DNA of 64,000 nucleotides from Streptomyces sp. NBC_00433 (GCA_036015235.1 CP107926.1:2980001-3044000); one strand, 5' to 3'; positions 35,317 through 44,918 are shown, counted from the first letter of the stretch. Notes: a model not told the origin generated them from the sequence alone. Numbers and translations: made by a program.

Positions 35317-35940
35317 CTACAGGTAGCCGGCGAGGCCCTCGGACAGCACCGCGAAGGCGTGCTCCGCGTCTTCCAGCGCCGCCGGGAAGCGGGCGTCGGC
35401 GCTCTGGCCGCCGGTCAGCGCCTCGTGGTTGTCCATCGACAGCAGCCAGTGGATGCCCACGACCTGGGTGGCGGCCAGGCGCGCGGTCAGCGCGGGGACC
35501 CCCGCGGTCTCGCGCAGCGCCTCGGCGAGCGCGCTTTGCGCGGCCTCCTGGAAGCCGATCGCGCGGGTGCGCAGCGCGGGCGTCTGCCTGACCATCCGGG
35601 TGAGCGCCAGGATCTGCGGGATGTCGTTGAGCCCGGTGACCGGGTCGCGGTCGCGCAGCCCGGCCAGGAAGTGGCCGCGCAGGGCCGCCAGCGGACCGAC
35701 GTCCGGGGGGCGGGCGCGGACGACCCGGGCCGGCTCGGCCTCGTGGTCGGCGAAGCGGTGGACGACCAGGTCCTCCTTGGCGGGGAAGTACGCGAAGACG
35801 GTCCGCTTCGAGACCTCGGCGGCCTCGGCCACCTCCGCGACCGACACCTGGTCGAAGCCGCGTTCCAGGAAGAGCGCGATGGCCGCGTCCGAGATGGCGG
35901 CGTGGGTCCGCGCCCTCTTGCGTTCACGCAGGCCTGCCAT
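35317..35940 (-). CDS. TetR family regulator
   Basis: 207 residues with start at the ATG at 35940 (MAGLRERKRARTHAAI); an upstream ATG in the operator region would add 20 untypical residues. DNA-binding head at about 8-52 (ISDAAIALFLERGFDQVSVAEVAEAAEVSKRTVFAYFPAKE), then a ligand domain. The operator-like half-sites just upstream and a divergent FAD monooxygenase gene form the classic TetR/oxygenase switch. Ligand unknown; probably an aromatic or polyketide-like compound acted on by the monooxygenase. Confidence 0.9.
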   Translation of the reverse strand: MAGLRERKRARTHAAISDAAIALFLERGFDQVSVAEVAEAAEVSKRTVFAYFPAKEDLVVHRFADHEAEPARVVRARPPDVGPLAALRGHFLAGLRDRDPVTGLNDIPQILALTRMVRQTPALRTRAIGFQEAAQSALAEALRETAGVPALTARLAATQVVGIHWLLSMDNHEALTGGQSADARFPAALEDAEHAFAVLSEGLAGYL

Positions 35941-35979
35941 GGCGCCACCGTAACAGAATCCCGCACTCGGACTTTTCTC

Positions 35980-36008
35980 GCACTCAGTGTAGTTTTGCAT
36001 CCAGTGCA
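35980..36008. promoter_or_regulatory. TetR operator candidate between regulator and monooxygenase
   Basis: CACTCAGTG (35981-35989) is a 9-bp palindrome with a central C, flanked by partial arms (GCAC.../...TGTA); TGCATCCAGTGCA (35996-36008) follows. The pattern recalls the TTTTGCACT-n-AGTGCAAAA sites of TetR/monooxygenase pairs. It covers the region where both divergent promoters should lie. Confidence 0.45.
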
Positions 36009-36041
36009 GGATTGTGCAGGATCGCTACGGAGGAGTGGACG

Positions 36042-37232
36042 ATGACCGACGTGATCGTGGCGGGCGCGGGACCCACCGGGCTGACGCTGGCGTGCGAGCT
36101 GGCCCTGGCCGGGGTGGAGACCGTGGTGGTCGAGCGCCTGCCGGCGCCGCTGCGGCAGACCAAGGGCGGGGCGCTCCAGCCGCGCACCCAGGAGCTGTTC
36201 GCGGCGCGCGGCCTGCTGGAGCCGCTGCGGGACCGGGCGATACCGGCCGAGCCGGGCGGCGGGCACTTCGCGATGCTGCCCGTGCCGCTCGACTGCACGG
36301 TGTGGGACACCGCCCACCCGCACACCCTCGCGGTCCCGCAGTGGGAGGTCGAGGAGGTGCTCGCCGAGCGGGCCGTCTCGCTGGGGGCCGAGGTGCGGCG
36401 CGGCGCCCCGGTGACGGCGGTGGAGCAGTCCCCCGCCGGTGTGGCCGCGACGGCCGGCGGCCGCCGGATCGCGGCCCGCTACCTGGCGGCCTGCGACGGC
36501 GGCCACAGCACGGTGCGCAAACTGCTCGGCGTGGCCTTCCCCGGCCGGGCCGGTACGTTCACCGCGGCGCTCGCCGACGTGCGGCTCTCGTCGGTGTCCG
36601 ACCTGGTGCCGAAGGCCGTCGGGCACATCAGCACGCTCACCCGCGAGGCCCAGGGCCACTGGGCGATGCTGGCGCCGCTGGGCGGCGACCGCTACCGCTA
36701 CACCGGCGGGGTGGCGGACGGCGACCAGCCCGACAGGGACCGGCCGGTGGACTTCGAGGAGGTCGCGCGGGCGCTGCGCGCCGTCTACGGCGAGCGGACC
36801 GTCCTGGCCGCCATGGACAACGCCTCACGCTTCGGCGACGCCACCCGCCAGGTCGAGGCCTACCGCGCCGGCAGCGTCTTCTTCGCCGGCGACGCCGCCC
36901 ACATCCACCCGCCCTTCGGCGGCCAGGGCCTGAATCTGGGCGTCCAGGACGCCTTCGCCCTCGGCTGGAAGATGGCCGCGGTGCTCCAGGGCCGGGCCGG
37001 CGAATCCCTCCTCGACAGCTACCACGCCGAGCGCCACCCGGCGGGCGCGTGGACCCTGCGCATCACCCAGGCCCAGCGCGCCCTGGCCCACCCCCACCCC
37101 GGCCAGGACACCCTCGAACTGCGCGAGGTCCTCACCGACCTCCTGCGCCTCCCCGAGGCCAACAGATACGTGTCAGGACTGATGTCCGGCCTCTCCCAGC
37201 CCTGGCCGCTCCCCGACGCAGCGGCTTCCTGA
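36042..37232 (+). CDS. FAD-dependent monooxygenase (PheA/TfdB class)
   Basis: 396 residues, ATG at 36042 after acggaggagtggacg. The Rossmann motif is GAGPTGLTLACELALAG (7-23) and the second FAD motif FFAGDAAHIHPPFGGQGLNLGVQDAFALGWKM-type text is at about residues 283-315, with the substrate domain between. The C-terminal thioredoxin-like domain found in aromatic hydroxylases of about 500-550 residues is missing, so it is a short form. Hydroxylates a phenolic or polyketide-like compound with NAD(P)H and oxygen. Divergent from the TetR gene at 35317, its likely regulator. Confidence 0.9.
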   Translation: MTDVIVAGAGPTGLTLACELALAGVETVVVERLPAPLRQTKGGALQPRTQELFAARGLLEPLRDRAIPAEPGGGHFAMLPVPLDCTVWDTAHPHTLAVPQWEVEEVLAERAVSLGAEVRRGAPVTAVEQSPAGVAATAGGRRIAARYLAACDGGHSTVRKLLGVAFPGRAGTFTAALADVRLSSVSDLVPKAVGHISTLTREAQGHWAMLAPLGGDRYRYTGGVADGDQPDRDRPVDFEEVARALRAVYGERTVLAAMDNASRFGDATRQVEAYRAGSVFFAGDAAHIHPPFGGQGLNLGVQDAFALGWKMAAVLQGRAGESLLDSYHAERHPAGAWTLRITQAQRALAHPHPGQDTLELREVLTDLLRLPEANRYVSGLMSGLSQPWPLPDAAAS

Positions 37233-37266
37233 CGCCGGGGCTTCCTGACGCCGGGGCTTGCTGACG
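37224..37266 (+). repeat. 16-bp tandem repeat at the end of the monooxygenase gene
   Basis: The unit gcttcctgacgccggg occurs at 37224-37239 and 37240-37255, with a degenerate third copy from 37256. The first copy contains the monooxygenase stop codon TGA (37230-37232), so a 3' end has been multiplied. Confidence 0.7.
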
Positions 37267-37285
37267 CGCGGGGACTTCCCGGTGG

Positions 37286-38239
37286 CTACGCCGTCAGGCC
37301 GGCGATCAGCTCGTCCGCGGCCGTGTAGGGGTCGGTCGCGCCGTCGGTGACGCGGGCCGCCAGGGCGGACAGGTGCTGGTCGCCGTGGAGGGTGCCGATA
37401 CGGGCGCGGAGCGCGGTCAGGGCGATGGTCTCGATCTCGTGGGCGGCGCGGGTGCGGCGGCGGGCGGTGAGCACGTCGTGCTCCTCCATCCAGGCGCGGT
37501 GCTTGTCGAGGGCCTCGACCACCTCGTCGATGCCCTCGCCGCGGGCGGCGACGGTCTTGACGATCGGGGGGCGCCAGTCGCCGGCGCCGCGGGCCTCGCC
37601 CAGGCCGAGCATGTGGTTCAGCTCGCGGGCGGTGGCGTCGGCGCCGTCGCGGTCGGCCTTGTTGACGACGTAGACGTCGCCGATCTCCAGGATGCCGGCC
37701 TTGGCGGCCTGGATGCCGTCGCCCATGCCGGGGGCGAGCAGCACGACCGAGGTGTCGGCCTGGGCTGCGATCTCGACCTCGGACTGGCCGACGCCGACCG
37801 TCTCGACCAGGATCACGTCGCAGCCGGCCGCGTCGAGCACCCGGATGGCCTGCGGGGCGGCCCAGGCGAGGCCGCCGAGGTGGCCGCGGGTGGCCATCGA
37901 GCGGATGTAGACGCCCGGGTCGGAGGCGTGCTCCGACATGCGCACCCGGTCGCCGAGCAGGGCGCCGCCGGAGAAGGGCGAGGACGGGTCGACCGCCAGC
38001 ACCCCGACCCTGCGGCCCGCCTTGCGGTAGGCGCCGACCAGGGCCGAGGTGGAGGTGGACTTGCCGACGCCGGGCGATCCGGTGAGGCCGACCACGTAGG
38101 CGCCGCCGGACAGCGGTGCGAGCGCGGCCATGACCTCGCGCAGCTGCGGGGACGCCCCCTCGACCAGTGAGATCAGCCGGGCCACGGCCCGGGGACGGCC
38201 CTCCCGGGCCTGCTCGACCAGTGAGTGGACGTCCACCAT
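37286..38239 (-). CDS. meaB: Methylmalonyl-CoA mutase-associated GTPase MeaB
   Basis: 317 residues, a G3E-type GTPase that loads and protects adenosylcobalamin on acyl-CoA mutases. Walker A GSPGVGKS at 54-61, the DP/switch text VDPSSPFSGGALLGDR, VETVGVGQSE and the guanine motif NKAD at about 203. Length and text match the MeaB/ArgK family. ATG at 38239. The target mutase could be methylmalonyl-CoA mutase (not in window) or the IcmA encoded at 20070. Upstream of it in transcription order is the thiolase gene, with a 60-base gap. Confidence 0.95.
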   Translation of the reverse strand: MVDVHSLVEQAREGRPRAVARLISLVEGASPQLREVMAALAPLSGGAYVVGLTGSPGVGKSTSTSALVGAYRKAGRRVGVLAVDPSSPFSGGALLGDRVRMSEHASDPGVYIRSMATRGHLGGLAWAAPQAIRVLDAAGCDVILVETVGVGQSEVEIAAQADTSVVLLAPGMGDGIQAAKAGILEIGDVYVVNKADRDGADATARELNHMLGLGEARGAGDWRPPIVKTVAARGEGIDEVVEALDKHRAWMEEHDVLTARRRTRAAHEIETIALTALRARIGTLHGDQHLSALAARVTDGATDPYTAADELIAGLTA

Positions 38240-38299
38240 CGCCGAATGCCCTCCGTCTTTCGATCCGTGTCTTCTGATCCGTGTCTTCCGGTCAGCCCG

Positions 38300-39499
38300 T
38301 CACCGGCCGGCCGGCACGTGCAGGATCAGCGCGTCGCCCTGCCCGCCGCCCCCGCACAGGGCGGCGGCACCGGTGCCGCCGCCGCGGCGGCGCAGCTCCA
38401 GGGCCAGGTGCAGAACGATACGTGCTCCCGACATGCCGATGGGGTGGCCGAGCGCGATCGCGCCACCGTTCACGTTCACCCTTTCAGGTGTCACCCCGAG
38501 GTCCTTCATGGACTGCACGGCGACCGCCGCGAAGGCCTCGTTGATCTCGATGAGGTCGAGGTCGGCCACCGTGAGGCCGTCCTTGCCCAAGGCGTGGGCG
38601 ATGGCGTTCGAGGGCTGGGACTGGAGCGAGTTGTCGGGGCCCGCCACATTGCCGTGGGCGCCGATCTCGGCGATCCACTCAAGGCCCAGCTCCTCGGCCT
38701 TGGCGCGGCTCATGACGACCACGGCGGCGGCGCCGTCGGAGATCTGCGAGGAGGTGCCCGCGGTGATGGTGCCGTCGGCGGCGAAGGCGGGGCGCAGCCG
38801 GCCCAGGGATTCCGCGGTGGTCTCCGGGCGGATGCCCTCGTCCTTGCTGAGGACCACCGGGTCGCCCTTGCGCTGCGGGATCTCGACCGGGGTGATCTCG
38901 GCGTCGAAAAGGCCGTTCTTCTGGGCGGCGGCGGCCCGCTGGTGGGACAGGGCAGCGAAGACGTCCTGCGGGGCGCGCTCGATGCCGAGCCGGGTGTTGT
39001 GCTTCTCGGTGGACTCGCCCATCGCGATGTTCTCGAAGGCGTCGGTGAGGCCGTCGTGGGCCATCGAGTCGAGCATCTCCATCGCGCCGTACTTGAAGCC
39101 GGCCCGGGAGCCGGGCAGCAGGTGCGGGGCGTTGGTCATGGACTCCTGGCCGCCGGCCACCACGATGTCGAACTCGCCGGCGCGGATCAGCTGGTCGGCC
39201 AGCGCGATGGCGTCGAGTCCCGACAGGCACACCTTGTTCACGGTGAGGGCGGGCACCGACATCGGGATGCCGGCCTTGACGGCGGCCTGGCGGGCGGGGA
39301 TCTGGCCGGCGCCGGCCTGCAGCACCTGGCCCATGATCACGTACTGCACCTGGTCGCCGGAGACGCCGGCCCGCTCCAGCGCCGCCTTGATCGCGAAGCC
39401 GCCGAGGTCTGCGCCGGAGAAGCCGCGCAGGCCGCCGAGCAGTCTGCCCATCGGGGTGCGGGCACCCGCGACGATCACCGATCGAGTCTTGTTTCCCAT
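38300..39499 (-). CDS. Acetyl-CoA acetyltransferase (thiolase)
   Basis: 399 residues, ATG at 39499. Condenses or cleaves acetoacetyl-CoA. The catalytic cysteine Cys 91 is in NKVCLSG; the C-terminal base motif [15 protein letters not shown] and the second cysteine in CGGGGQGDA complete the active site of the degradative/biosynthetic thiolase family. Downstream meaB and divergent mce indicate acyl-CoA (C4/propionate) metabolism. A TAAC/GTTA-type palindromic patch lies upstream (39531-39544) and may bind a regulator. Confidence 0.93.
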   Translation of the reverse strand: MGNKTRSVIVAGARTPMGRLLGGLRGFSGADLGGFAIKAALERAGVSGDQVQYVIMGQVLQAGAGQIPARQAAVKAGIPMSVPALTVNKVCLSGLDAIALADQLIRAGEFDIVVAGGQESMTNAPHLLPGSRAGFKYGAMEMLDSMAHDGLTDAFENIAMGESTEKHNTRLGIERAPQDVFAALSHQRAAAAQKNGLFDAEITPVEIPQRKGDPVVLSKDEGIRPETTAESLGRLRPAFAADGTITAGTSSQISDGAAAVVVMSRAKAEELGLEWIAEIGAHGNVAGPDNSLQSQPSNAIAHALGKDGLTVADLDLIEINEAFAAVAVQSMKDLGVTPERVNVNGGAIALGHPIGMSGARIVLHLALELRRRGGGTGAAALCGGGGQGDALILHVPAGR

Positions 39500-39529
39500 G
39501 GAGCGGCCCCTTCGGCTGAAGAGAGGAGG

Positions 39530-39544
39530 TTAACGAGGGTTAGC
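39530..39544. promoter_or_regulatory. Operator candidate between thiolase and mce
   Basis: TTAACGAGGGTTAGC has inverted TAAC/GTTA arms around GAGG. It sits in the 140-base divergent gap between the thiolase (leftward) and mce (rightward) genes. Patterns like this are often recognised by TetR-class regulators of acyl-CoA genes. Confidence 0.3.
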
Positions 39545-39639
39545 GTCAATGTACTGGCGGGTAAGGCCTGCGTCATCCGGCGGAACGTGTGATGGCGCGC
39601 ACGTTGCGTAATCATGGGACCGTACGGTGGACTGGTTCC

Positions 39640-40134
39640 ATGCTGACTCGTATCGACCACATCGGGATCGCCTGCTTCGACCTCGACGCGACCGTCGAGT
39701 TCTACCGTGCCACGTATGGCTTCGAGGTGTTCCACAGCGAGGTGAACGACGAGCAGGGCGTGCGCGAGGCCATGCTCAAGATCAACGGCACCTCGGACGG
39801 CGGCTCCTCCTACCTCCAACTGCTGGAGCCGACCAGGGAGGACTCCGCGGTCGGCAAGTGGCTGGCGAAGAACGGCGAGGGCGTGCACCACATCGCCTTC
39901 GGCACCGCGGACGTGGACGCGGACTCCGAGGCCATCAGGGGCAAGGGCGTCAGGGTGCTCTACGACGAGCCGCGGCGCGGCTCCATGGAGTCCAGGATCA
40001 CTTTCCTGCACCCCAAGGACTGCCACGGGGTGCTCACCGAACTGGTGACCGCGGCCGGTCAGCACGGCGGTGCCGCGGCGGACGGCGGACCGGCGGCCGG
40101 ATCCGGTCTCGTCCAGGACCCTCAGGACCACTGA
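39640..40134 (+). CDS. mce: Methylmalonyl-CoA epimerase
   Basis: Interconverts (R)- and (S)-methylmalonyl-CoA, linking propionyl-CoA carboxylation to the B12 mutase. 164 residues from the ATG at 39640 (MLTRIDHIGI); an upstream ATG in the same frame has no support. Two vicinal-oxygen-chelate repeats: metal His 7 in DHIGIA, then HHIAFGTADVD in the second half, with ELVT ending the core. The last 25 residues are a Gly/Ala-rich tail without known function. The gene precedes scy but a 146-base gap suggests a separate promoter. Confidence 0.93.
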   Translation: MLTRIDHIGIACFDLDATVEFYRATYGFEVFHSEVNDEQGVREAMLKINGTSDGGSSYLQLLEPTREDSAVGKWLAKNGEGVHHIAFGTADVDADSEAIRGKGVRVLYDEPRRGSMESRITFLHPKDCHGVLTELVTAAGQHGGAAADGGPAAGSGLVQDPQDH

Positions 40135-40280
40135 CCCAACCCCCGTCCTGCCCGGTAGAGTGACCGGGCCGACCGGGGTGGGCTCTGGGTACGCTCCCGC
40201 TCCGCGCCGTTGATCTGACACCATTCTTCCTATGGCCCTGGATTCAAACAGGGGCACGGAGAATCTCACCCGGTTGGCGG

Positions 40281-43200
40281 GTGAGTACGCCAGGAGACCG
40301 ATGGGACCGCGGAGTGCGGGGCAACGACAGCTACCGGGCTGACGACCAGCTCTCTCAGCTCGAAGCCGAGATGGACCGGCTTCGTACCGAGCGGGGCAAA
40401 GCGGTCGATCACGCCGACGACCTCGGATACCAGGTCGAGGTGCTGCGCGCCAAGCTGCACGAGGCGCGACGCATGCTGGCGTCCCGTCCTGCCTACGACA
40501 ACATCGGGCACCAGGCCGACCAGCTGCTGCGCAATGCCCAGATCCAGGCCGACCAGCTGCGCGCGGACGCCGAGCGCGAGCTGCGCGAGGCCAGAGCGCA
40601 GACCCAGCGGCTGCTCCAGGAGCAGGCGGAGCACCAGTCGCGCTTCGAGGCCGAGTGGCACGCCGAGGCCATCGCCAGGCGCCGCCAGCTGGACGAGGAG
40701 CTGGCCGACCGCAGGGCCAACGTCGAGACGCACGTCAACGAGAACGTGGCATGGGCCGAGCAACTGCGGGCCCGCAGCGAGTCGCAGGCCCGCCGGCTGC
40801 TCGACGAGACCAGGGCGGAGTCCGAGGCGGCGCTGGCCGCCGCCCGCGCCGAGGCGACCCGGGTCGCCGAGCAGACCAGGGAGCGGCTCACCGCCGACGC
40901 CCAGGCGGCCCGCGGCGAGGCGGAGCAGCTGCTGCGCAGGGCGCGCACCGACGCCGAGCGGCTGCTGACCGCCGCGTCCGCGCAGGCCCAGGAGGCGACC
41001 AGCGAGGCCGAGCAGCTGCGCACCACGACCCGCAGCGAGTCCGACGACGCCAGGATCAGGGCCACCGAGCTGTCCCGGCTGGCCGAGGAGCGGCTGCGCG
41101 AGGCCGACGAGGCGCTGCGTACAGCCACCGCGGAAGCCGAGCGGCTGCGCGAGGAGGCCGGCGCGGGCGCCGCGAAGCGGCTGGCGGCCGCCGAGACGGA
41201 GAACGAGCAGCGCACCCGTACGGCCAGGGCCGAGATCGCCCGGATGGTCAACGAGGCGACGCGGGAGGCGGAGGCCGCCAAGACGGAGGCCGAGCAGACC
41301 GTCGCCGACGCCCGCGCCGAGGCCGAGCGGATCCGCAGCGAGGCCCAGGAGGCGGCCAGGGCCGCCGCCGCGGAGGACGCCGCCGCCCAGCTGGCGCAGG
41401 CCGCCCGCTCGGCCGAGGAGATCCTGACCAAGGCCTCCGAGGACGCCCGCTCCACCACCAAGGGCGCCGGCGAGGAGGCCGAGCGGATCCGCAGCGAGGC
41501 CCAGGCCGAGGCGGACCGGCTGCGCAGCGAGGCGGAGGCCTCGGCGCAGGAGCTGCGCGGCGCCGCCCAGGACGACACCGAGGAATACCGGGCCAGGACG
41601 GTCGAGCTGCAGGAGGAGGCCAGGCGGCTGCGCGGCGAGGCCGAGCAGCTGCGGGCCGACGCGGTCGCCGAGGGCGAGCGGATCCGCGGCGAGGCCCGCC
41701 GCGAGGCGGTGCAGCAGATCGAGGAGGCCGCGAGCAGGGCCGAGGAACTGCTGGCCAAGGCCAAGGCCGACGGCGACGAGCAGCGGCAGAGCGCGTCCGC
41801 CGAGGCCGAGCGGATGCGTACCGAATCCGTGGAGCGGGCCTCCGCACTGGGCGCGAAGGCCGAGGAGGCGCTGCGCGGCGCCCGCGCGGAGGCCGACGAG
41901 CTGCGGGCCGAGGCCGAGCGGCAGGGCGCTGCGGTCACCGAGGCCGCAGAGCGGGCCGCGGCCGAGCAGCGGGCCGAGGCCGGCACGATCGTGGCGCGGA
42001 TGCGCGAGGAGACCGAGGCCGACCTCGCCCGGCTGCGCGAGGAGGCGGAGGCCCGGGTCGGCGCCGCCGAGCAGGGCCTGCGGGACGCGACCGCGGAGGC
42101 GGACCGGATCCGCGCGGAGGCGGCGGCCGAGGCCGAGCAGCTGCGCCAGGAGACCGCGGAGCGGGTCCGTACGCTCCAGGAGCAGGCCGAGGCGGAGGCC
42201 GTACGGCTGCGGGACGAGGCGGCGGCGGACGCGGCCCAGTCCCGCGCTGAGGGCGAGAACGTCGCGCTGCGCGTGCAGGCCGAGGCGGCGGCGGAGGCCG
42301 AGCAGCGCAGGACCGAGGCGCAGGAGACCGCCGACCGGGTGCGGGCCGAGGCGTCCGCGGCGGCGGAGCGGCTCGGGGTGGAGGCCGCGGAAGCGCTGGC
42401 CGCCGCCCAGGAGGAGGCGGCCAGGCGGCGCAGGGAGGCCGAGGAGCTGCTGGCGGCCGCACGCGGCGAGGCCGAGCAGGAGCGGGCCAGGGCCCGCGAG
42501 GAGAGCGAGGAGCTGCTCGCGGCGGCCCGCAAGCGGGTCGAGGACGCGGCGGCTGAGGCCGACCGGCTGGCGGCCGAGGCCGAGCAGCGGGCCGGCGAGC
42601 TGGTGTCGACGGCCGAGGCGACCGCGCAGCAGGTGCGGGAGGCGGTCGCGCATCTGCACCAGGAGGCGGAGCAGGAGATCGCCGGGCTGCGCTCTGCGGC
42701 CGAGCACGCGGCCGAAAGGGTGCGCTCCGAGGCGCAGGGCGAGGCGGACCGGCTGCGCGCGGACGCCAATTCCGAGCGGGAGCGGGCCGGCCAGGACGTG
42801 TCGCGCATGCGCTCCGAGGCCCAGTCGGAGTCGGAGGCGGCCAGGTCGCTCGCCGACCGTACGGTGACCGAGGCCATCGAGGAGGCGGACCGGCTGCGCG
42901 CCGAGGCCCGCGACGACGCCAACCGGATGCGCACGGACGCCGCGAACCAGGCAGACCAGCTGGTCGGCAGGGCCCGCGAGGAGGCCGACCGGCTCGGCAC
43001 CTTGTCCAGGGAGGCGCTGGCGGGCGCGGAGCGGGAGGCCGAGGAGTCGCGCACCGGCTCGCAGCGGATCCTGGACGAGGCCAGGGAGGCGGCCAACAAG
43101 CGCCGCAGCGAGGCCGCCGAGCAGGCCGACGAGCTGGTCGGCAAGGCGCAGGCCGAGGCCAGGCGGGTCGCCGAGGCCGCCGAGGACCAGGCGGACACGA

Positions 43201-43877
43201 TGGTCGCCGCGGCCCGCGCGGAGGCGGAGCGGCTGGTCAACGAGGCCACCGCGGAGGGCAACGGCATGGTCGAGCGGGCGCGTACGGACGCCGACACGCT
43301 GCTCGGCGAGGCCCGCAGGGACGCCACCACGATCAGGGAGCGCACCGACGAGCTGCGCCGCCGGGTGGAGTCCGAGGTGGAGGAGCTGCACGACCGCTCC
43401 CGCAAGGAGGCCGCCGAGGCGATGCGGGTGGTCGGCGAAAGGGTCGACAAGCTGGTCGCCGCGGCGACCGAACAACTGCGCGAGGCGGAGCAGAAGGCCG
43501 CCGAGATCAAGTCCACCGCCACCTCGGAGGCGAGTAAGGTCCGTATCGCCGCGGTGAAGAAGGTCGAGGGCCTGCTCAAGGAAGCCGAGCAGAACAAGTC
43601 CGAGGCCGAGCGGGAAGCGGAGCGGGTCAAGGGGGAGGCCCGTGCCGAGGCCGAGCGGATCGTGACCGAGGGCCGGCGGGAGCTGGACACCCTGGTCCGC
43701 AGGCGCGAGGACATCAACGCGGAGATCGGCCGGGTCCAGGACGTGCTGGAGGCGCTGGAGTCGTTCGAAGCACCCGGTGGCGCGGCGAAAAGCACGAAGA
43801 GTACGGTCTCCGCGGGAGCGGCCGCCGGTTCCGCCCGAACGGGTGGCAAGCGCAACGACGATGCGCCACTCGATTGA
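40281..43877 (+). CDS. scy: Scy, coiled-coil polarisome organiser
   Basis: Organises the hyphal tip in streptomycetes by binding DivIVA and FilP. 1198 residues, GTG start; a second GTG at 40314 is possible. After about 25 residues the DDLGYQVEVLRAKLHEARR segment (46-64) is the family anchor. The rest is one continuous coiled coil of Ala/Glu/Arg/Leu-rich repeats (AEAERLRxEA-type), known in this family as a 51-residue repeat, ending in a short unstructured tail. It is shorter than the roughly 1300 residues of S. coelicolor Scy. Both strands appear open over most of its length because of codon bias; those reverse frames are shadows. filP follows after 105 bases. Confidence 0.95.
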   Translation: MSTPGDRWDRGVRGNDSYRADDQLSQLEAEMDRLRTERGKAVDHADDLGYQVEVLRAKLHEARRMLASRPAYDNIGHQADQLLRNAQIQADQLRADAERELREARAQTQRLLQEQAEHQSRFEAEWHAEAIARRRQLDEELADRRANVETHVNENVAWAEQLRARSESQARRLLDETRAESEAALAAARAEATRVAEQTRERLTADAQAARGEAEQLLRRARTDAERLLTAASAQAQEATSEAEQLRTTTRSESDDARIRATELSRLAEERLREADEALRTATAEAERLREEAGAGAAKRLAAAETENEQRTRTARAEIARMVNEATREAEAAKTEAEQTVADARAEAERIRSEAQEAARAAAAEDAAAQLAQAARSAEEILTKASEDARSTTKGAGEEAERIRSEAQAEADRLRSEAEASAQELRGAAQDDTEEYRARTVELQEEARRLRGEAEQLRADAVAEGERIRGEARREAVQQIEEAASRAEELLAKAKADGDEQRQSASAEAERMRTESVERASALGAKAEEALRGARAEADELRAEAERQGAAVTEAAERAAAEQRAEAGTIVARMREETEADLARLREEAEARVGAAEQGLRDATAEADRIRAEAAAEAEQLRQETAERVRTLQEQAEAEAVRLRDEAAADAAQSRAEGENVALRVQAEAAAEAEQRRTEAQETADRVRAEASAAAERLGVEAAEALAAAQEEAARRRREAEELLAAARGEAEQERARAREESEELLAAARKRVEDAAAEADRLAAEAEQRAGELVSTAEATAQQVREAVAHLHQEAEQEIAGLRSAAEHAAERVRSEAQGEADRLRADANSERERAGQDVSRMRSEAQSESEAARSLADRTVTEAIEEADRLRAEARDDANRMRTDAANQADQLVGRAREEADRLGTLSREALAGAEREAEESRTGSQRILDEAREAANKRRSEAAEQADELVGKAQAEARRVAEAAEDQADTMVAAARAEAERLVNEATAEGNGMVERARTDADTLLGEARRDATTIRERTDELRRRVESEVEELHDRSRKEAAEAMRVVGERVDKLVAAATEQLREAEQKAAEIKSTATSEASKVRIAAVKKVEGLLKEAEQNKSEAEREAERVKGEARAEAERIVTEGRRELDTLVRRREDINAEIGRVQDVLEALESFEAPGGAAKSTKSTVSAGAAAGSARTGGKRNDDAPLD

Positions 43878-43982
43878 GCGGACATTCTCCATGCCGAATG
43901 CGCAATGGCTCGGTGACACGCCGCTGAGCCCCCTAGGATTCCCTCTATCACCTCACCGGTCTGAATCATCGACAGGAACCCC

Positions 43983-44918
43983 ATGAGCGACACTTCCTCC
44001 CCCTTCGGCTTCGAGTTGGTGCGTCGCGGATACGACCGCGGACAGGTGGACGACCGCATCACCAAGCTCGTCGCCGACCGTGACAGTGCCCTGACGCGCA
44101 TCACCGCGCTGGAGAAGCGCATCGAGGAACTGCACCTCGAAACCCAGAACGCCGCGGCTCAGGTGAACGACTCCGAGCCGTCCTACGCCGGTCTCGGCGC
44201 CCGGGTGGAGAAGATCCTCCGCCTGGCCGAGGAAGAGGCCAAGGACCTGCGTGAGGAGGCCCGTCGCGCCGCCGAGCAGCACCGCGAGCTGGCCGATTCC
44301 GCGGCCGCGCAGGTGCGCAACGACGCGGAGGCCTTCGCGGCCGACCGCAAGTCCAAGGCCGAGGACGAGGGCGCCCGGATCGTCGACAAGGCGAAGGGCG
44401 ACGCCACCCAGCTGCGCAGCGACGCCCAGAAGGACGCCCTGGCCAAGCGCGAGGAAGCCGACGCGCTGTTCGAGGAGACCCGCGCCAAGGCCGCCCAGGC
44501 CGCCGCGGACTTCGAGACCAACCTGGCCAAGCGCCGCGAGCAGTCCGAGCGCGACCTGGCGTCGCGTCAGGCGAAGGCGGAGAAGCGCCTGGCGGAGATC
44601 GAGCACCGCGCCGAGCAGCTGCGCCTTGAGGCGGAGAAGCTGCGCACGGACGCCGAGCGCCGGGCCCGCCAGACGGTGGAGACCGCGCAGCGCCAGTCCG
44701 AGGACATCGTCGCGGACGCGAACGCGAAGGCCGACCGGATCCGCAGCGAGTCCGAGCGCGAGCTGGCGGCGCTGACCAACCGCCGCGACAGCATCAACGC
44801 GCAGCTGACCAACGTCCGCGAGATGCTGGCCACGCTGACCGGCGCGGCCGTCGCCGCCGCGGGCTCCCCGGACGACGAGCCGATCTCGCGCGGCGTCCCG
44901 GCCCAGCAGTCCCGCTGA
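43983..44918 (+). CDS. filP: FilP, intermediate-filament-like cytoskeletal protein
   Basis: 311 residues, the usual FilP length. N-terminal 35 residues (SPFGFELVRRGYDRGQVDDRI) form the DivIVA-like head; the rest is a coiled coil rich in Ala/Glu/Lys with the same repeat type as Scy, ending in a Pro/Gly tail. FilP forms filaments that stiffen hyphae and bind DivIVA at the tip. ATG at 43983. Preceded by a TAGGAT -10-like sequence near 43936. A strong terminator follows. Together with scy it marks the genome as streptomycete. Confidence 0.95.
   Translation: MSDTSSPFGFELVRRGYDRGQVDDRITKLVADRDSALTRITALEKRIEELHLETQNAAAQVNDSEPSYAGLGARVEKILRLAEEEAKDLREEARRAAEQHRELADSAAAQVRNDAEAFAADRKSKAEDEGARIVDKAKGDATQLRSDAQKDALAKREEADALFEETRAKAAQAAADFETNLAKRREQSERDLASRQAKAEKRLAEIEHRAEQLRLEAEKLRTDAERRARQTVETAQRQSEDIVADANAKADRIRSESERELAALTNRRDSINAQLTNVREMLATLTGAAVAAAGSPDDEPISRGVPAQQSR

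Noticed and set aside
40266..44122. Very long open frames (over 1200 codons) on the reverse strand opposite scy
   Set aside because: They are shadows of a GC-rich, repetitive coiled-coil gene. Their text is low-complexity Leu/Arg/Gly or Ser/Arg, they have no start signal, and the forward frame is a known protein.
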